Program-made: the position numbers and the translations under genes | Origin: Clostridiaceae bacterium | GTDB taxonomy: Bacteria > Bacillota > Clostridia > DSM-8532 | Direction of reading: 5' to 3' | Assembly (NCBI GenBank): GCA_012521705.1 | Contig: JAAYLX010000035.1 | Location: 1-56,249, forward strand | DNA: 56,249 nt | Shown: positions 36,500 through 45,890 of the stretch, in pieces | Layout: each line of letters begins with the position of its first letter | Position numbering within the stretch: the stretch's first letter is position 1 | Notes under the pieces: model-generated | Database searches by the model: none | Seen by the model: only the letters and a program-made list of their open reading frames with translations | What the model was told of the DNA's origin: nothing

Positions 36500-36779
36500 T
36501 TTTTCACTCCTGTTGGTATATTGTCTTTATATTGTCTTTTTATCTACATATTGGTATTTTGACTTTTTTCGAAATAACCCGCTACAAAACACCGCCATAA
36601 TTATATTACCATTTTACTGATAATTCTTCTTCATTATTGCTGTTGATATTCCCCATATTAATATCGGTACGGATACAGGTTTATCACCATATCTCCTGTA
36701 AGTCTGATTCATAAAAGATTTGTGTGTCCTATGATATTTTAACAAACATTTGTTCTTGGCGCAAAGTTTTGATTTGCTG
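36500..36779. other. divergent intergenic region, topoisomerase / GntR
   Basis: Contains a short direct repeat ATATTGTCTTT (about 36525-36545) close to the subunit B start and otherwise AT-rich sequence. No ORF or RNA motif was recognised. Confidence 0.45.
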
Positions 36780-36837
36780 TTGACAAATCATTACTGTTGT
36801 TGTACTATTGTATTAAGCACTTAATACAATAGTACAA
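36780..36837 (+). promoter_or_regulatory. GntR-gene promoter with large palindromic operator
   Basis: -35 TTGACA (36780-36785) and -10 TACTAT (36803-36808) are separated by 17 bp. From 36800 to 36837 there is a perfect inverted repeat with two 18-nt arms (TTGTACTATTGTATTAAG and its complement) around a central CA. It covers the -10 and the start point, as expected for an autoregulated YtrA-like repressor. Confidence 0.85.
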
Positions 36838-36852
36838 GGAAGTGAGAAAAGA

Positions 36853-37224
36853 ATGCCATGGGATCTAAAATCAGACCGGCCAATTTACACTCAGCTTATT
36901 GAAATGATTGAACTTAAAATATTTTCGGGTGAATATCCCTTAGGTTCCAACCTTCCGTCGGTACGCGATCTGGCAAATGAGGCATCAGTAAATCCGAATA
37001 CCATGCAAAGGGCACTTGCCAGACTGGAAGAAGACGGCCTTATCGTAACCCACAGAACCAGGGGAAGAACTATTACGGAGGACGCTGATATGATAAAAAA
37101 AGCTAAAAGCAGGCTGGCTAAAACTCATATTGCCGGGTTCCTGGAAAAAATGAAACTTATGGGTTTTGATAAAGACGAAGTTTTAGTTCTGATTAATGAA
37201 ATGATAGAGGAGATGAAAAAATGA
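36853..37224 (+). CDS. GntR family regulator, YtrA subfamily
   Basis: A 123-aa protein with an N-terminal winged helix (residues about 10-75, RPIYTQLIEMIELKIFSGEY, then PSVRDLANEASVNPNTMQRA) and the short C-terminal helical tail typical of YtrA regulators, which dimerise and control ABC exporters next to them. The start follows AAGGAAGTGAG. It overlaps the next gene by 4 nt. Its own gene appears intact, whereas the ABC genes it should control are deleted internally. The 38-bp palindrome in its promoter is the likely operator. Confidence 0.93.
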   Translation: MPWDLKSDRPIYTQLIEMIELKIFSGEYPLGSNLPSVRDLANEASVNPNTMQRALARLEEDGLIVTHRTRGRTITEDADMIKKAKSRLAKTHIAGFLEKMKLMGFDKDEVLVLINEMIEEMKK

Positions 37225-37433
37225 ATCCAATCCTTGAATGCAGACACCTTTACAAGAATTTCGGGAGCAAGAGTGCTTTAAACGATATTAATTTCAGTAT
37301 CAACCGGGGACGGATTGTGGGTCTGCTTGGCCCGAACGGCAGCGGAAAAACTACAATAATAAAGCTTGCCAATGCACTTCTTACGCCCACAAAAGGTGAA
37401 AAACATGGAAACTCATTGTCAGCAAACTCTTAA
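37221..37433 (+). pseudogene. ABC transporter ATPase, truncated after Walker A
   Basis: Only the first 60 or so residues of an ABC ATPase remain: LECRHLYKNFGSKSALNDIN and the Walker A GPNGSGKTT, ending around TPTKGE. The Q-loop, signature LSGGQ and Walker B, about 170 residues, are missing. The reading frame then runs into sequence that belongs, in another frame, to a membrane protein. This indicates an internal deletion with its junction near 37395-37410. The product cannot hydrolyse ATP. Confidence 0.88.
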
Positions 37434-37927
37434 TCTCTGTGATGTGGACTGTAATAAGCCTGATTACCGCATTTATATCCATCCTTATTATTGCCTCAAG
37501 GGACATATCCTTCCGGGAAATGCTTGAGCAGTTCAAACATGCCTGGCAGACCGCATACAGCTATTTAGGCTCTTCACTTTGGCTTAATATTGCTGAGATA
37601 CTGGTAAGCGCCGTTATGAGCTTGATTGCCGGTATATTGGTTATATATGCTTCAATATCAATCGGACACCTATTTAACAAGCACAGAATGCTTACCTCCT
37701 TCGGAGCATTCCTTTGTCTTAATACCATTGCGCAGATTATCACTGCCATAGCAACAACCATGATACTGCGGATAACCTTTAATCCTTTGGTACGAACAGA
37801 AGTTACGCCATTGGATCCTACTTTTCACAGTTTCATGTGGTGTGCCATAATACTGTCGTTCTTATTTGCAATAGCCTATTATACGATTACGAACCTTATT
37901 CTCTCAAAGCGGCTGAATCTTGAATAA
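37400..37927 (+). pseudogene. ABC transporter permease, 5'-truncated remnant
   Basis: C-terminal part of an ABC-2-type permease. In the frame of the downstream gene, coding-like sequence begins at about 37400 (KTWKLIVSKLL) and continues with four hydrophobic segments to the stop at 37927. GTG 37439 or ATG 37442 could start a 162-aa protein, but no good ribosome site precedes them. The missing N-terminal part and the missing ATPase end are explained by one deletion of perhaps 0.8 kb. Whether the fragment is still made is unknown. Confidence 0.8.
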
Positions 37928-37937
37928 CGATTGCGTT

Positions 37938-37980
37938 AAAAAGAACACTCCGGAAGTGACGTTCCGGAGTGTTCTTTTTA
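37938..37980. terminator. strong bidirectional terminator between the ABC remnant and clpX
   Basis: An 18-bp stem (AAAAAGAACACTCCGGAA and its complement) with a short loop, ending in T-runs on both strands. It can end the + strand GntR operon and the converging clpX transcript. Confidence 0.9.
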
Positions 37981-38037
37981 TCCAGGTTATTTATTTTTCT
38001 AAATTATTCTTTTATCAGATTCTTCGAACACTTAATT

Positions 38038-39327
38038 CTACGAAGCAGGGTCTATTTCCCTCTTTTTGCGTTTTGCAGGCGGCAAGGCTTTCCGGTGCTC
38101 GCCAAGTATTAATTCCGGCTGCTGGTTATTGATTACGCATTCTTTCGTAATGATGCACTTTTCAACATCTTCCCTGGAAGGAATGTCAAACATTACATCC
38201 AGCATTATGTCTTCCATTATGGCTCTTAAACCACGGGCACCGATTTTTCTTTCAAGGGCCTTGTCGGCAATAGCCTCCAATGCTTCCTGCTCTATTTCAA
38301 GCTGAACGCCGTCCAATTCAAAGAGCTTCTTGAATTGTTTCACCAAAGCATTTCTGGGCTTGGTCAGTATATCCACCAGCGCATTCTTGTCAAGCTGATG
38401 CAGTGAAACAGTAATGGGAAGCCTTCCTACAAATTCAGGAATGAGCCCGAATTTTAGCAGATCCTGGGGAGTGACCTGTTCGAAAATCTCTCCCACGTCT
38501 TTTTCCTTGCGGCTTACCACATTGGCGCCGAATCCCATTGCTTTCTTGCCGGTGCGGTTCTGAATGATCTTTTCAAGGCCGTCGAAGGCACCGCCGCAAA
38601 TAAACAGGATATTTGTGGTATCAATCTGAATGAATTCCTGGTGAGGGTGCTTTCTTCCGCCCTGGGGCGGTACCGAAGCCAATGTGCCTTCAAGTATTTT
38701 CAGGAGGGCCTGCTGAACACCTTCTCCGCTCACATCCCTTGTTATCGAGGGGTTGTCAGATTTTCTCGCAATCTTGTCAACTTCGTCAATGTAAATGATA
38801 CCTCTTTCTGCCCTCTCAATGTCATAATCCGCTGCCTGAATCAATTTAAGAAGAATATTTTCAACGTCTTCGCCCACGTAGCCCGCCTCTGTCAGAGAGG
38901 TGGCATCCGCAATGGCAAAGGGTACATTGAGAATCTTGGCAAGGGTCTGGGCGAGGTAAGTCTTTCCGCATCCGGTGGGGCCCAGCATCAGAATATTACT
39001 TTTCTGAATTTCGACATCATGGCGCCCGCCATTGCTTCCGATACGCTTATAGTGGTTGTATACCGCAACTGAAAGCGTACGCTTGGCTCTTTCCTGGCCA
39101 ATTACATACTCGTCCAGAATCTTTTTGATCTCCTGGGGTTTGGGCAGTTCATCAAGTGTTGGTTCAATGGAACTGTCCTCAAACTCCTCTTCGATTATTT
39201 CAGAACATAATTCTATGCATTCATTGCATATATATACTCCGGGGCCTGCTACAATCCTGTTGACCTGCTCCTGCGTCTTTCCGCAGAAAGAGCACTTTAC
39301 CTGCCGTTTATCTTCGTATCGCGCCAT
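38038..39327 (-). CDS. clpX: ATP-dependent Clp protease ATPase subunit ClpX
   Basis: AAA+ unfoldase that feeds substrates to ClpP. It is 429 aa. The N-terminal zinc-binding domain has Cys12, 15, 34 and 37 (CSFC and CNEC). Walker A GPTGCGKT lies at 116-123, Walker B ([10 protein letters not shown]) near 180, the pore loop GYVGEDVE near 150 and the ClpP-contacting IGF-type loop region near 265. It is the last gene of tig-clpP-clpX, 5 nt after clpP, which is the usual Firmicutes order. Confidence 0.98.
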   Translation of the reverse strand: MARYEDKRQVKCSFCGKTQEQVNRIVAGPGVYICNECIELCSEIIEEEFEDSSIEPTLDELPKPQEIKKILDEYVIGQERAKRTLSVAVYNHYKRIGSNGGRHDVEIQKSNILMLGPTGCGKTYLAQTLAKILNVPFAIADATSLTEAGYVGEDVENILLKLIQAADYDIERAERGIIYIDEVDKIARKSDNPSITRDVSGEGVQQALLKILEGTLASVPPQGGRKHPHQEFIQIDTTNILFICGGAFDGLEKIIQNRTGKKAMGFGANVVSRKEKDVGEIFEQVTPQDLLKFGLIPEFVGRLPITVSLHQLDKNALVDILTKPRNALVKQFKKLFELDGVQLEIEQEALEAIADKALERKIGARGLRAIMEDIMLDVMFDIPSREDVEKCIITKECVINNQQPELILGEHRKALPPAKRKKREIDPAS

Positions 39328-39332
39328 TTATA

Positions 39333-39923
39333 TCACCCCGTCACTCGTCTCTCCATCACCTGATCAACCAAACCGTAATCTTTGGCCTCTGCGGCAGTCA
39401 TGAAATAGTCTCTTTCTACGTCAATTTCAATTTTGGAGAGGGGCTGGCCGGTCTTTTCAGCCAGTATCCGGTTCAGTACATCCTTTACTCTTAAAATCCA
39501 TTCGGCATGAATCTTGATGTCTGTCGCCTGTCCTCTTGCACCGCCCAAAGGCTGATGGATCATGATTGTACTGTTTGGAAGTGCAAATCTTTTTCCTTTG
39601 GTGCCTGCCGCAAGAAGGAAAGCTCCCATACTTGCTGCCATGCCGACACAAATTGTTGAAACATCGCATTTAATATATTGCATGGTATCATAAATCGCAA
39701 AACCTGCAGTGACCGAGCCACCCGGACTGTTTATATAGAACTGAATATCCTTGTCAGGATCTTCAGCTTCCAGGAACAGCATCTGTGCCACAATGAGGCT
39801 TGCAGTTACATCATTGACTTCATCACTTAGGACAATAATTCTATCTTTCAAAAGCCTGGAATAGATATCATAGGATCTCTCTCCCCTGCTGCTTTGCTCA
39901 ACAACAATAGGTACCAATGACAT
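39333..39923 (-). CDS. clpP: ATP-dependent Clp protease proteolytic subunit
   Basis: Serine protease that forms the tetradecameric chamber of ClpXP. It is 196 aa from ATG 39923, which follows AAAGGAGG; an upstream in-frame ATG has no ribosome site. The catalytic triad is visible as Ser98 (GMAASMG), His123 (MIHQPLGG) and Asp172 (RDYFM). It sits between tig and clpX and is probably expressed from the tig promoter. Confidence 0.98.
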   Translation of the reverse strand: MSLVPIVVEQSSRGERSYDIYSRLLKDRIIVLSDEVNDVTASLIVAQMLFLEAEDPDKDIQFYINSPGGSVTAGFAIYDTMQYIKCDVSTICVGMAASMGAFLLAAGTKGKRFALPNSTIMIHQPLGGARGQATDIKIHAEWILRVKDVLNRILAEKTGQPLSKIEIDVERDYFMTAAEAKDYGLVDQVMERRVTG

Positions 39924-40000
39924 ATTAAAGCCTCCTTTACTTATAAATTCTTTTATATACTTAACTTTCTGTCTTCTCTTTAAACGATTTCCCAAATAGC

Positions 40001-41284
40001 TTATGCTTTTGCGTTCTCCACCAGGAGCGCTATGGTCTTCCTTCTTTCTATGGAATCCTTAATATATTCTATATCGTCAGAACGCAAATGTTTCTTCATT
40101 TCTTCCACAGGTTGGTTGTAACGGTCAGCCATTTGCTTCAGTTCCTCTTCATATTCTTCAGGGGTAACCTCGATGTTTTCAACCTCGGCAATCTTATCCA
40201 TTACAAGCTGGGTCTTGACATCCTCGTAGGCACTTTCCCTGTAGTCCTCCCTGAGCTTGCTTTCTTCCATTCCCATCATCTTCAGATAGCTTTCAAGGCT
40301 CATTCCCTGATAGCGGAGCTGCAGGTCAAACTGGTTAAGCATGGCATCCAGACGGCGGTTGACCATAACTTCCGGAATGTCGCACTGTGCGTTATCAACA
40401 GCCTTCTTGATGATCTCATCTTCAAATTTGCGGTCAGCCTGTGCCTGTGCCCTTTCAGTGAGTTTCTTCCTGATATCGGCCTTGAATTCATCAAGGGTCT
40501 CAAATTCACTTACATCGGAAGCGAACTCATCGTTGATTTCAGGGAGCTCTTTTTTCTTGATCTCATTTATCTTAACCTTGAACAGAGCGGCCTTTCCTTT
40601 TAAGTCCTCACTGTGGTAGTCTTCAGGGAAAGTAACATTTACATCAACTTCACTGCCCAGTTCAGCTCCTATAAGCTGGTCTTCAAAGCCGGGGATGAAT
40701 GTTCCGGAACCTACAACAAGGGTATAGCCCTTGGCTGTTCCTCCTTCAAACTTAACCCCGTCAACGCTTCCTTCAAAATCAATATTGACAGTGTCCCCAT
40801 CCTGTACAGGGCGGTCTTCTATTGAAATCAGTTTGGAATTTCTCTCAGCTATTCTTTTGAGTTCTTCTTCCACATCGTCATCTGTAACGACAACTTCTTC
40901 CTTCTTGGCTTCGAGGCCCTTATAATCGCCCAGAACAACTTCCGGTTTAACAGTCACTGTAGCTGTGAAAATAAAATCCTTACCGCTTCCTATCTGGACT
41001 ATATCTATTTCCGGACGGTCCACAGGTTCAATATTGTTCTCGTCTATTGCCTTGTCATAGGCATCAGCGCATGCAAAATTTATTGCATCTTCATAAAGTA
41101 CATGTTCGCCATAATACCTTTCAACCATTGCCCTGGGAGCCTTGCCTTTTCTGAATCCCGGGATATTGAACCTTGACTTGTTTTTCAGGAAAGCCTTGTT
41201 CAAATATTCGTCAAAAGCCTTGGCTTCCACCTGGATTTCAAGTTTTACTGTGTTCTTTTCCATTTTTTCGATCTTAACACTCAT
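40001..41284 (-). CDS. tig: trigger factor (ribosome-associated chaperone, peptidyl-prolyl isomerase)
   Basis: Binds nascent chains at ribosomal protein L23. It is 427 aa, the usual length. The ribosome-binding loop reads [13 protein letters not shown] near residues 42-54, the FKBP-type isomerase domain ([20 protein letters not shown]) spans about 150-240, and the helical C-terminal chaperone arms follow. ATG 41284 has AGGAGGATA before it; an upstream in-frame start lacks this. It is first in the tig-clpP-clpX operon behind a consensus promoter at 41384-41412. Confidence 0.98.
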   Translation of the reverse strand: MSVKIEKMEKNTVKLEIQVEAKAFDEYLNKAFLKNKSRFNIPGFRKGKAPRAMVERYYGEHVLYEDAINFACADAYDKAIDENNIEPVDRPEIDIVQIGSGKDFIFTATVTVKPEVVLGDYKGLEAKKEEVVVTDDDVEEELKRIAERNSKLISIEDRPVQDGDTVNIDFEGSVDGVKFEGGTAKGYTLVVGSGTFIPGFEDQLIGAELGSEVDVNVTFPEDYHSEDLKGKAALFKVKINEIKKKELPEINDEFASDVSEFETLDEFKADIRKKLTERAQAQADRKFEDEIIKKAVDNAQCDIPEVMVNRRLDAMLNQFDLQLRYQGMSLESYLKMMGMEESKLREDYRESAYEDVKTQLVMDKIAEVENIEVTPEEYEEELKQMADRYNQPVEEMKKHLRSDDIEYIKDSIERRKTIALLVENAKA

Positions 41285-41383
41285 ATTTTTATATCCTCCT
41301 AAGATATGTACCATTTATGGACCTATAATTAACCTGGTTTTTCACTTATAAAATGAAAATCCTATTATTTTATAAACTAATTG

Positions 41384-41412
41384 ATTATATCATAGCCAAA
41401 ATTTTAGAACAA
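41384..41412 (-). promoter_or_regulatory. sigma-A promoter of the tig-clpP-clpX operon
   Basis: On the minus strand, TTGTTC (41407-41412) and a perfect TATAAT (41384-41389) are separated by 17 bp, about 100 nt before the tig ATG. Confidence 0.7.
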
Positions 41413-41450
41413 CCGGCTTTTACCTAAGAAAACCAACTCATTGCCCGCCC

Positions 41451-42146
41451 TTAATCATATAATTTTACAGGATTAAAATCAACTATATTGCATGAAACAA
41501 GAAGATATCTGATGCCGTCTATTGTTTCGTCCTTCCATGTTTCATTAGCCTTCCCATGAATATGACCATAAATGCATGTTTTTACGTTAAACTCCTTAAG
41601 TATTTGAGAGAACTCATTGGGATTGTGTTTTAAATCAAAAGGCGGATAATGCAGCATGGCTATAAGCTCTCCGCCCAGTTTCACGGCTTCCCTGAGGGAC
41701 AACCTGAGCCTCTCCAGTTCCCGGTTGAAAATCTTTCTGTCTTCCTGGGTGAAATCCTCATCATCCTGGGGCTTCCATCCCCTTGTCCCGCAAATGGTCC
41801 GGGAACCTGCCCTGTATGCATTATTATGAAGAATATTAAGTGATGTAAATCCCTTCGCGTCAAAAAAAGACCTGAATTTATTCAAGGTACTCCACCAGTA
41901 ATCATGATTCCCTTTTGACAATATTTTCTTTCCCGGCAGGGAATCTATAAATTCAAGGTCAGGAGCTGCTTCTTCAAGGTTAATTCCCCAGGATATGTCC
42001 CCGGGGATCAACACATAGTCGTCATCATTAATGACTTTAAGCCAGTTCTCCTTTATATTGGAAGGATGATCGGCCCAACCGAAAACATTCATTGGTTTAT
42101 CGGTCCCAAATGACAGATGCAAGTCTGAAATTGCATATATGGCCAT
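41451..42146 (-). CDS. metallophosphoesterase
   Basis: A 231-aa calcineurin-like phosphoesterase. The five metal-binding blocks are all present: SDLHL (Asp7/His9 region), PGDISWG, KGNHDYWW, LHYPPF and YGHIHG. It is close to the YkuE/MPPE type of small cytoplasmic enzymes. The substrate is unknown. ATG 42146 follows GGAGTTGTTT. It lies 17 nt downstream of fabZ on the same strand and may be cotranscribed. Confidence 0.9.
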   Translation of the reverse strand: MAIYAISDLHLSFGTDKPMNVFGWADHPSNIKENWLKVINDDDYVLIPGDISWGINLEEAAPDLEFIDSLPGKKILSKGNHDYWWSTLNKFRSFFDAKGFTSLNILHNNAYRAGSRTICGTRGWKPQDDEDFTQEDRKIFNRELERLRLSLREAVKLGGELIAMLHYPPFDLKHNPNEFSQILKEFNVKTCIYGHIHGKANETWKDETIDGIRYLLVSCNIVDFNPVKLYD

Positions 42147-42163
42147 AAACAACTCCGTCAGAT

Positions 42164-42652
42164 TTATTCCTCATTTGACTCTTTTGAGTCAATCAGGGCG
42201 AACCGGATGGAACCCTCTGCTGCCACAGCATCCTCCACAGTCGCTTTTACATCCGCTTTTCCCATTCCCCGCCTGAAAGCGGTAAATTCAACATGCAGCT
42301 TGAGCACATCTCCCGGGATTACCTGTCTTCTGAACTTGAAATTCTCAACACCGGTAAATACACCTATTTTACCCTTGTTGGATTCCATGAGCATACCTGC
42401 CGCACAGGCACACTGGGCGAGGGCTTCGAGGATCAGAACTCCCGGCATAATGGGCTTTCCGGGAAAGTGCCCCTGAAAAAAAGGTTCATTGAATGTGACA
42501 TTCTTAATACCCGTCGCTTTGGTTCCGGGGGTTAACTGCTGTGCCCCTTCCTCAAAAAATACGGTTACTCTGTCAAGAAGAAGAAACGGATATCTGTGGG
42601 GCAGCACTTTCAGTATATCTTCCCCAATAAGCTCTTTCTTTATCAGGTTCAA
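42164..42652 (-). CDS. fabZ: 3-hydroxyacyl-ACP dehydratase FabZ
   Basis: Hot-dog-fold enzyme of fatty-acid elongation that dehydrates 3-hydroxyacyl-ACP. It is 162 aa, slightly longer than the usual 140-150. Catalytic His62 and Glu76 lie in FFQGHFPGKPIMPGVLILEA. The start appears to be TTG 42652 with GGAGGCG about ten nt upstream; there is no in-frame ATG. It follows the YebC gene by 14 nt rather than lying in a fab operon. Confidence 0.93.
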   Translation of the reverse strand: MNLIKKELIGEDILKVLPHRYPFLLLDRVTVFFEEGAQQLTPGTKATGIKNVTFNEPFFQGHFPGKPIMPGVLILEALAQCACAAGMLMESNKGKIGVFTGVENFKFRRQVIPGDVLKLHVEFTAFRRGMGKADVKATVEDAVAAEGSIRFALIDSKESNEE

Positions 42653-42666
42653 AGAATATGCGCCTC

Positions 42667-43395
42667 CTAATCTTGTTCCCAGTTATGGTATATATTCTGG
42701 ACATCGTCATGATCCTCAAGCCTGTCAATCAGTTTTTCCATGTTCTCTATTGCTTCCGGATCGGTCAGTTTAACATAGGTCTGGGGAATCATGGTCACTT
42801 CGGCAGATACAAACTCATATCCCTCTTTTTCCAGGGCCTCACGTACACTTGTGAAGTCATCCGGATCGGTTATGATTTCAAAATATTCATCCTCGGCAAA
42901 GAAGTCCGAAGCTCCTGCGTCAAGGGCAGCAATCATAATATCGTCTTCGTTCATGCCTGGTTTTTTCTCTATAATAATTTGCCCTTTTTTATCAAACATA
43001 AAAGATACGCAGCCGGTCGTACCCATATTTCCGCCGAATTTATCAAAGAAGTGGCGGACGTCGCCTGCGGTTCTGTTTCTGTTGTCGGTCAACGCTTCAA
43101 CTATAACCGCAACACCGGAAGGACCATAGCCTTCGTAGGTAATGGCTTCGTAATTGGCGCCATCATTGTCGCCGGCAGCTTTCTTTATGCTTCTTGCTAT
43201 GGAGTCGTTGGGCATGTTATTTGCTTTCGCTTTTGCAATGACATCTCTTAATCTTGAATTGCTGACAGGGTCCGGACCTCCGGATTTAACAGCAATAGCA
43301 ATTTCACGGCCCAGTTTGGTAAATAATTTTCCCTTTTGGGCATCGGTCTTTTCTTTTCTGTGCTTGATATTTGACCATTTTGAATGGCCAGCCAT
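42667..43395 (-). CDS. yebC: YebC/PmpR family regulatory protein
   Basis: A 242-aa protein with the invariant N-terminus [14 protein letters not shown] and the [20 protein letters not shown] signature. The family includes transcriptional regulators and factors that relieve ribosome stalling at proline runs; the role here is not certain. ATG 43395 follows GGGGTG; the ORF has an in-frame ATG three codons upstream within the ribosome site. It probably leads the fabZ/metallophosphoesterase transcript. Confidence 0.95.
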   Translation of the reverse strand: MAGHSKWSNIKHRKEKTDAQKGKLFTKLGREIAIAVKSGGPDPVSNSRLRDVIAKAKANNMPNDSIARSIKKAAGDNDGANYEAITYEGYGPSGVAVIVEALTDNRNRTAGDVRHFFDKFGGNMGTTGCVSFMFDKKGQIIIEKKPGMNEDDIMIAALDAGASDFFAEDEYFEIITDPDDFTSVREALEKEGYEFVSAEVTMIPQTYVKLTDPEAIENMEKLIDRLEDHDDVQNIYHNWEQD

Positions 43396-43483
43396 ATAGA
43401 ACACCCCTTAAAATAAGTCTAAATCTACGATACTTTATCCATGATTCTTGTTTGATACTTCTTCTGTATCCTTATATTACTCT

Positions 43484-44137
43484 TTAGTTATCCGGAATTA
43501 TTTTCCCGTTTGCATCAAGTTTGACCTCTTTAGTACCTTTAACCTCGATCCTTAATGCCCCGCTGGTAATCTCCCGGACCTGCTGCTGTAAAAATTCCAT
43601 TTTCTCAGGAGGAGAATAAACGGTGTATTCCACTTTTTCTCCATATTCGGTATCCCCGATTATGAAGCCTTCATTTATTAAAATATTTTGAAGTTTACCT
43701 GACAGATGATATTCTATCGGTATTTTTATCTCATGGCAAGACTTTACCCAAACCTCCCCGGCTTCATTGACCGCGCCGGCACAGGCTTTGCCGTAAGCCC
43801 TTACCAGTCCGCCCGCTCCCAGCAGTATTCCTCCGAAATACCTGGTTACAACCACAACCACGTTTTGAAGCTCTCTTTTACGCAGGACATCCAAAATAGG
43901 CAGCCCTGCAGTTCCCTGAGGCTCACCGTCATCGCTGTATCGCTGGAAAAGTGCATCGTTTTCAACAGAATAGGCATAGCAATTGTGGGTGGCATCCCAG
44001 CATTCCGATTTTACAGTCTGGATAAAGTCCAGTGCCTCCTGCTCTGTTGATACAGGTTTAGCTCTGGCAATAAAACGTGAGCGCTTTTCTTCAAGAACGA
44101 AATAGCCATCTTTCCCAATAGTCTTGTAATTCTTCAA
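43484..44137 (-). CDS. YigZ/IMPACT family protein
   Basis: A 217-aa two-domain protein. The N-terminal UPF0029/IMPACT domain contains KSECWDATHNCYAY, YSDDGEPQGTAGLPIL and TRYFGGILLGAGGLVRAYG. The C-terminal DUF1949 domain is ferredoxin-like. The molecular function of bacterial YigZ is uncertain; homologues link to translation control. The start is TTG 44137 with AGGGGTAAGG before it. Confidence 0.92.
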   Translation of the reverse strand: MKNYKTIGKDGYFVLEEKRSRFIARAKPVSTEQEALDFIQTVKSECWDATHNCYAYSVENDALFQRYSDDGEPQGTAGLPILDVLRKRELQNVVVVVTRYFGGILLGAGGLVRAYGKACAGAVNEAGEVWVKSCHEIKIPIEYHLSGKLQNILINEGFIIGDTEYGEKVEYTVYSPPEKMEFLQQQVREITSGALRIEVKGTKEVKLDANGKIIPDN

Positions 44138-44255
44138 ACCTTACCCCTTTAATATATCCATGTTGATTTAATTTTGCTTATCTTATTGAAGTAATTTCCT
44201 GTTTATTACTTCTCAAATAATAAAAAGAATTGTATTTCCAACAAAAAGCACTAAA

Positions 44256-44273
44256 GGATGACAAAAGTCATCC
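44256..44273 (-). terminator. terminator downstream of the NUDIX gene
   Basis: A 7-bp stem GGATGAC/GTCATCC with an AAAA/TTTT loop, followed on the minus strand by TTTAGTGCTTTTT. The T-run is interrupted, so strength is uncertain. Confidence 0.55.
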
Positions 44274-44322
44274 TCATTTTATCAGAATTATATTTACATA
44301 TTCAACCCGCCCGCAGACAGGA

Positions 44323-44754
44323 CTAAAGGTCTGATTCTCCTTTTTTGAAATTGCAGTACTTTTTATATGACTGAAGAAGGAGAGACTTATCCTGGCTGTA
44401 AGTAACCATATCAACAGCTTCTTCGATGCCAAAAAAGCCGGCTTCAGTGAATCTTTCAGGCTCCGAAATCCTTATTTCATCACTGTCGGTCTCCATTATA
44501 TACCATGCAATACGGTTGCACACAGGTTTCTGCCTGGTTATTGAATAGAATTCATAATATGTTCTTCCTGCAGGTTCAATAACTTTCCCATTTATCCCGG
44601 TTTCCTCGTAGACCCTCCGTATTGCTGCGGCCTGCGGATCTTCACTGTCTTTTATCAAACCTTTCGGCATGACCCACTCATTTTTCTCATTTAAGAAAAG
44701 AAAAACTTTATTGTTGTAAAATATCACGCCTCCGGCACAGTCCCTTAACAGCAT
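44323..44754 (-). CDS. NUDIX hydrolase
   Basis: A 143-aa hydrolase of nucleoside-diphosphate-linked compounds. The Nudix box is at residues 32-54: GLIKDSEDPQAAAIRRVYEE then TGI, matching GX5EX7REUXEEXGU except that the E of RE is Arg. The essential EE pair is kept. Substrate unknown. Start ATG 44754 follows AAAGGAG. It is transcribed alone. Confidence 0.92.
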   Translation of the reverse strand: MLLRDCAGGVIFYNNKVFLFLNEKNEWVMPKGLIKDSEDPQAAAIRRVYEETGINGKVIEPAGRTYYEFYSITRQKPVCNRIAWYIMETDSDEIRISEPERFTEAGFFGIEEAVDMVTYSQDKSLLLQSYKKYCNFKKGESDL

Positions 44755-44984
44755 TATTAAACTCCTTTCATCCCCTTAACCTTTCATCAGGCACAAAATA
44801 TATGACTTTTATAAAAGGAGGAACGAGATATCATTGTAGGTAATAAATCTATACCATTTATTTTCGGCATTTAAACATATTTTTTATTATCATTTTTGTA
44901 AAAAATGCTGAGTTTGCCAAGAGGAGCCAATTTGCGCTGTTGAACGGGTCTGTATTTTACTATAGAAAAATAATCCGTAAATTC

Positions 44985-45022
44985 AAAATTAAGGCGCCGG
45001 GAAAATATTCCCCAGGCGCCTT
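44985..45022 (-). terminator. terminator of hpf
   Basis: On the minus strand, a long hairpin (AAGGCGCC/GGCGCCTT plus GGGGAA/TTCCC with one bulge) is followed by AATTTTGAATTT. Confidence 0.7.
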
Positions 45023-45038
45023 GCCGATACTCAGAATT

Positions 45039-45569
45039 TCAGAACTCAGGCTCTATAAGCCCATATCCGCCGTCATTACGTTTGTAGACTACATTGACGG
45101 TTTCTGTCTCCGAATTGATAAATACGAAGAAATTGTGGGAAAGCAGATTCATCTGCAGAATAGCTTCCTCCAGATCCATGGGTTTTATGGGGAAACGTTT
45201 AGTTTTAACTAATTTATAATCTGTATCCTCATCAATATCTTCATGAATATCAAAGTTCTGGGGTATCATTTCATCCTGATGGATCTTCTTACCCAACTTG
45301 GTTTTGTGTTTTCTGATCTGGCGTTCAAGTTTTTCCACAACCAAATCCATTGAGGTATACATATCGGAGCTGCATTCTTCAGCACGGATTATTGTACCTG
45401 CCGAATAAATAGAGACCTCAAAAATATTCCTGTCTTTTTCTGTTTTGAACATGACAACCGCTTCAGCGTCAGGTCTGAAAAACTTTTCAAATTTTTTGAG
45501 CTTTTTCTTTGCCATGTCCTGCATTGCCTGGGTAACAGTTACGTGCTTGCCCTTTATGGTGTATTTCAT
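45039..45569 (-). CDS. hpf: ribosome hibernation promoting factor, long form
   Basis: Binds the 30S subunit and causes 100S ribosome dimers in slow growth. It is 176 aa from ATG 45569, which follows GAGAGGAG. The S30AE domain covers residues 1-100 (MKYTIKGKHVTVTQAMQDMA). The C-terminal dimerisation domain (about 118-176) contains TKRFPIKPMDLEEAILQMNL and HNFFVFINSETETVNVVYKR, which defines the long form found in Firmicutes. The upstream region holds a cluster of DnaA boxes, an unusual setting for this gene. Confidence 0.96.
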   Translation of the reverse strand: MKYTIKGKHVTVTQAMQDMAKKKLKKFEKFFRPDAEAVVMFKTEKDRNIFEVSIYSAGTIIRAEECSSDMYTSMDLVVEKLERQIRKHKTKLGKKIHQDEMIPQNFDIHEDIDEDTDYKLVKTKRFPIKPMDLEEAILQMNLLSHNFFVFINSETETVNVVYKRNDGGYGLIEPEF

Positions 45570-45638
45570 AGTAACAACTCCTCTCAACAGGTTTCTATAT
45601 AAATATTACCCAATTAATCCCCTCACAAATCAGTGAAT

Positions 45639-45750
45639 TTATCCACAAAAATATCAATAGAATTTCCACATGGGTAATTTCTGTGGATAATTATGTGGAA
45701 AATGTGGAGAACTTGCTCTGTATCTTAGTTTCATCGCACAGTTATCCACA
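45639..45750. promoter_or_regulatory. cluster of DnaA boxes upstream of hpf
   Basis: Three perfect DnaA boxes TTATCCACA lie at 45639-45647 (+), 45682-45690 (-) and 45742-45750 (+). Two one-mismatch boxes lie at 45694-45702 and 45703-45711 (both -, rc TTTTCCACA and TTCTCCACA), plus a two-mismatch box at 45662-45670. Six sites in 112 bp is far above chance. No dnaA or dnaN gene is in the window, so this need not be the chromosome origin. A DnaA-titrating or DnaA-regulated element in the hpf promoter region is more likely. Confidence 0.8.
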
Positions 45751-45781
45751 AACATGCATTATTTCATTGTGAAAGAGGATG

Positions 45782-45812
45782 AAAAAAAAAAGCAGGTTTG
45801 ATTCCTGCTTTT
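45782..45812 (-). terminator. terminator of the CAP-domain gene
   Basis: A GCAGG/CCTGC stem extended by A/T pairs is followed on the minus strand by ten T. Confidence 0.8.
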
Positions 45813-45890
45813 ATTTTTATTTATAATCATTGTTTTATATTACCAAGGTTTATTTCCTTGAGGACCAAGGAATATTTCTTAAACTTAAGA

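Noticed and set aside
45639..45750. Chromosome origin (oriC) at the DnaA-box cluster
   Set aside because: No dnaA, dnaN, recF, rpmH or gyr genes nearby and no long AT-rich unwinding tract beside the boxes; a regulatory cluster fits better, though GC skew was not computed.
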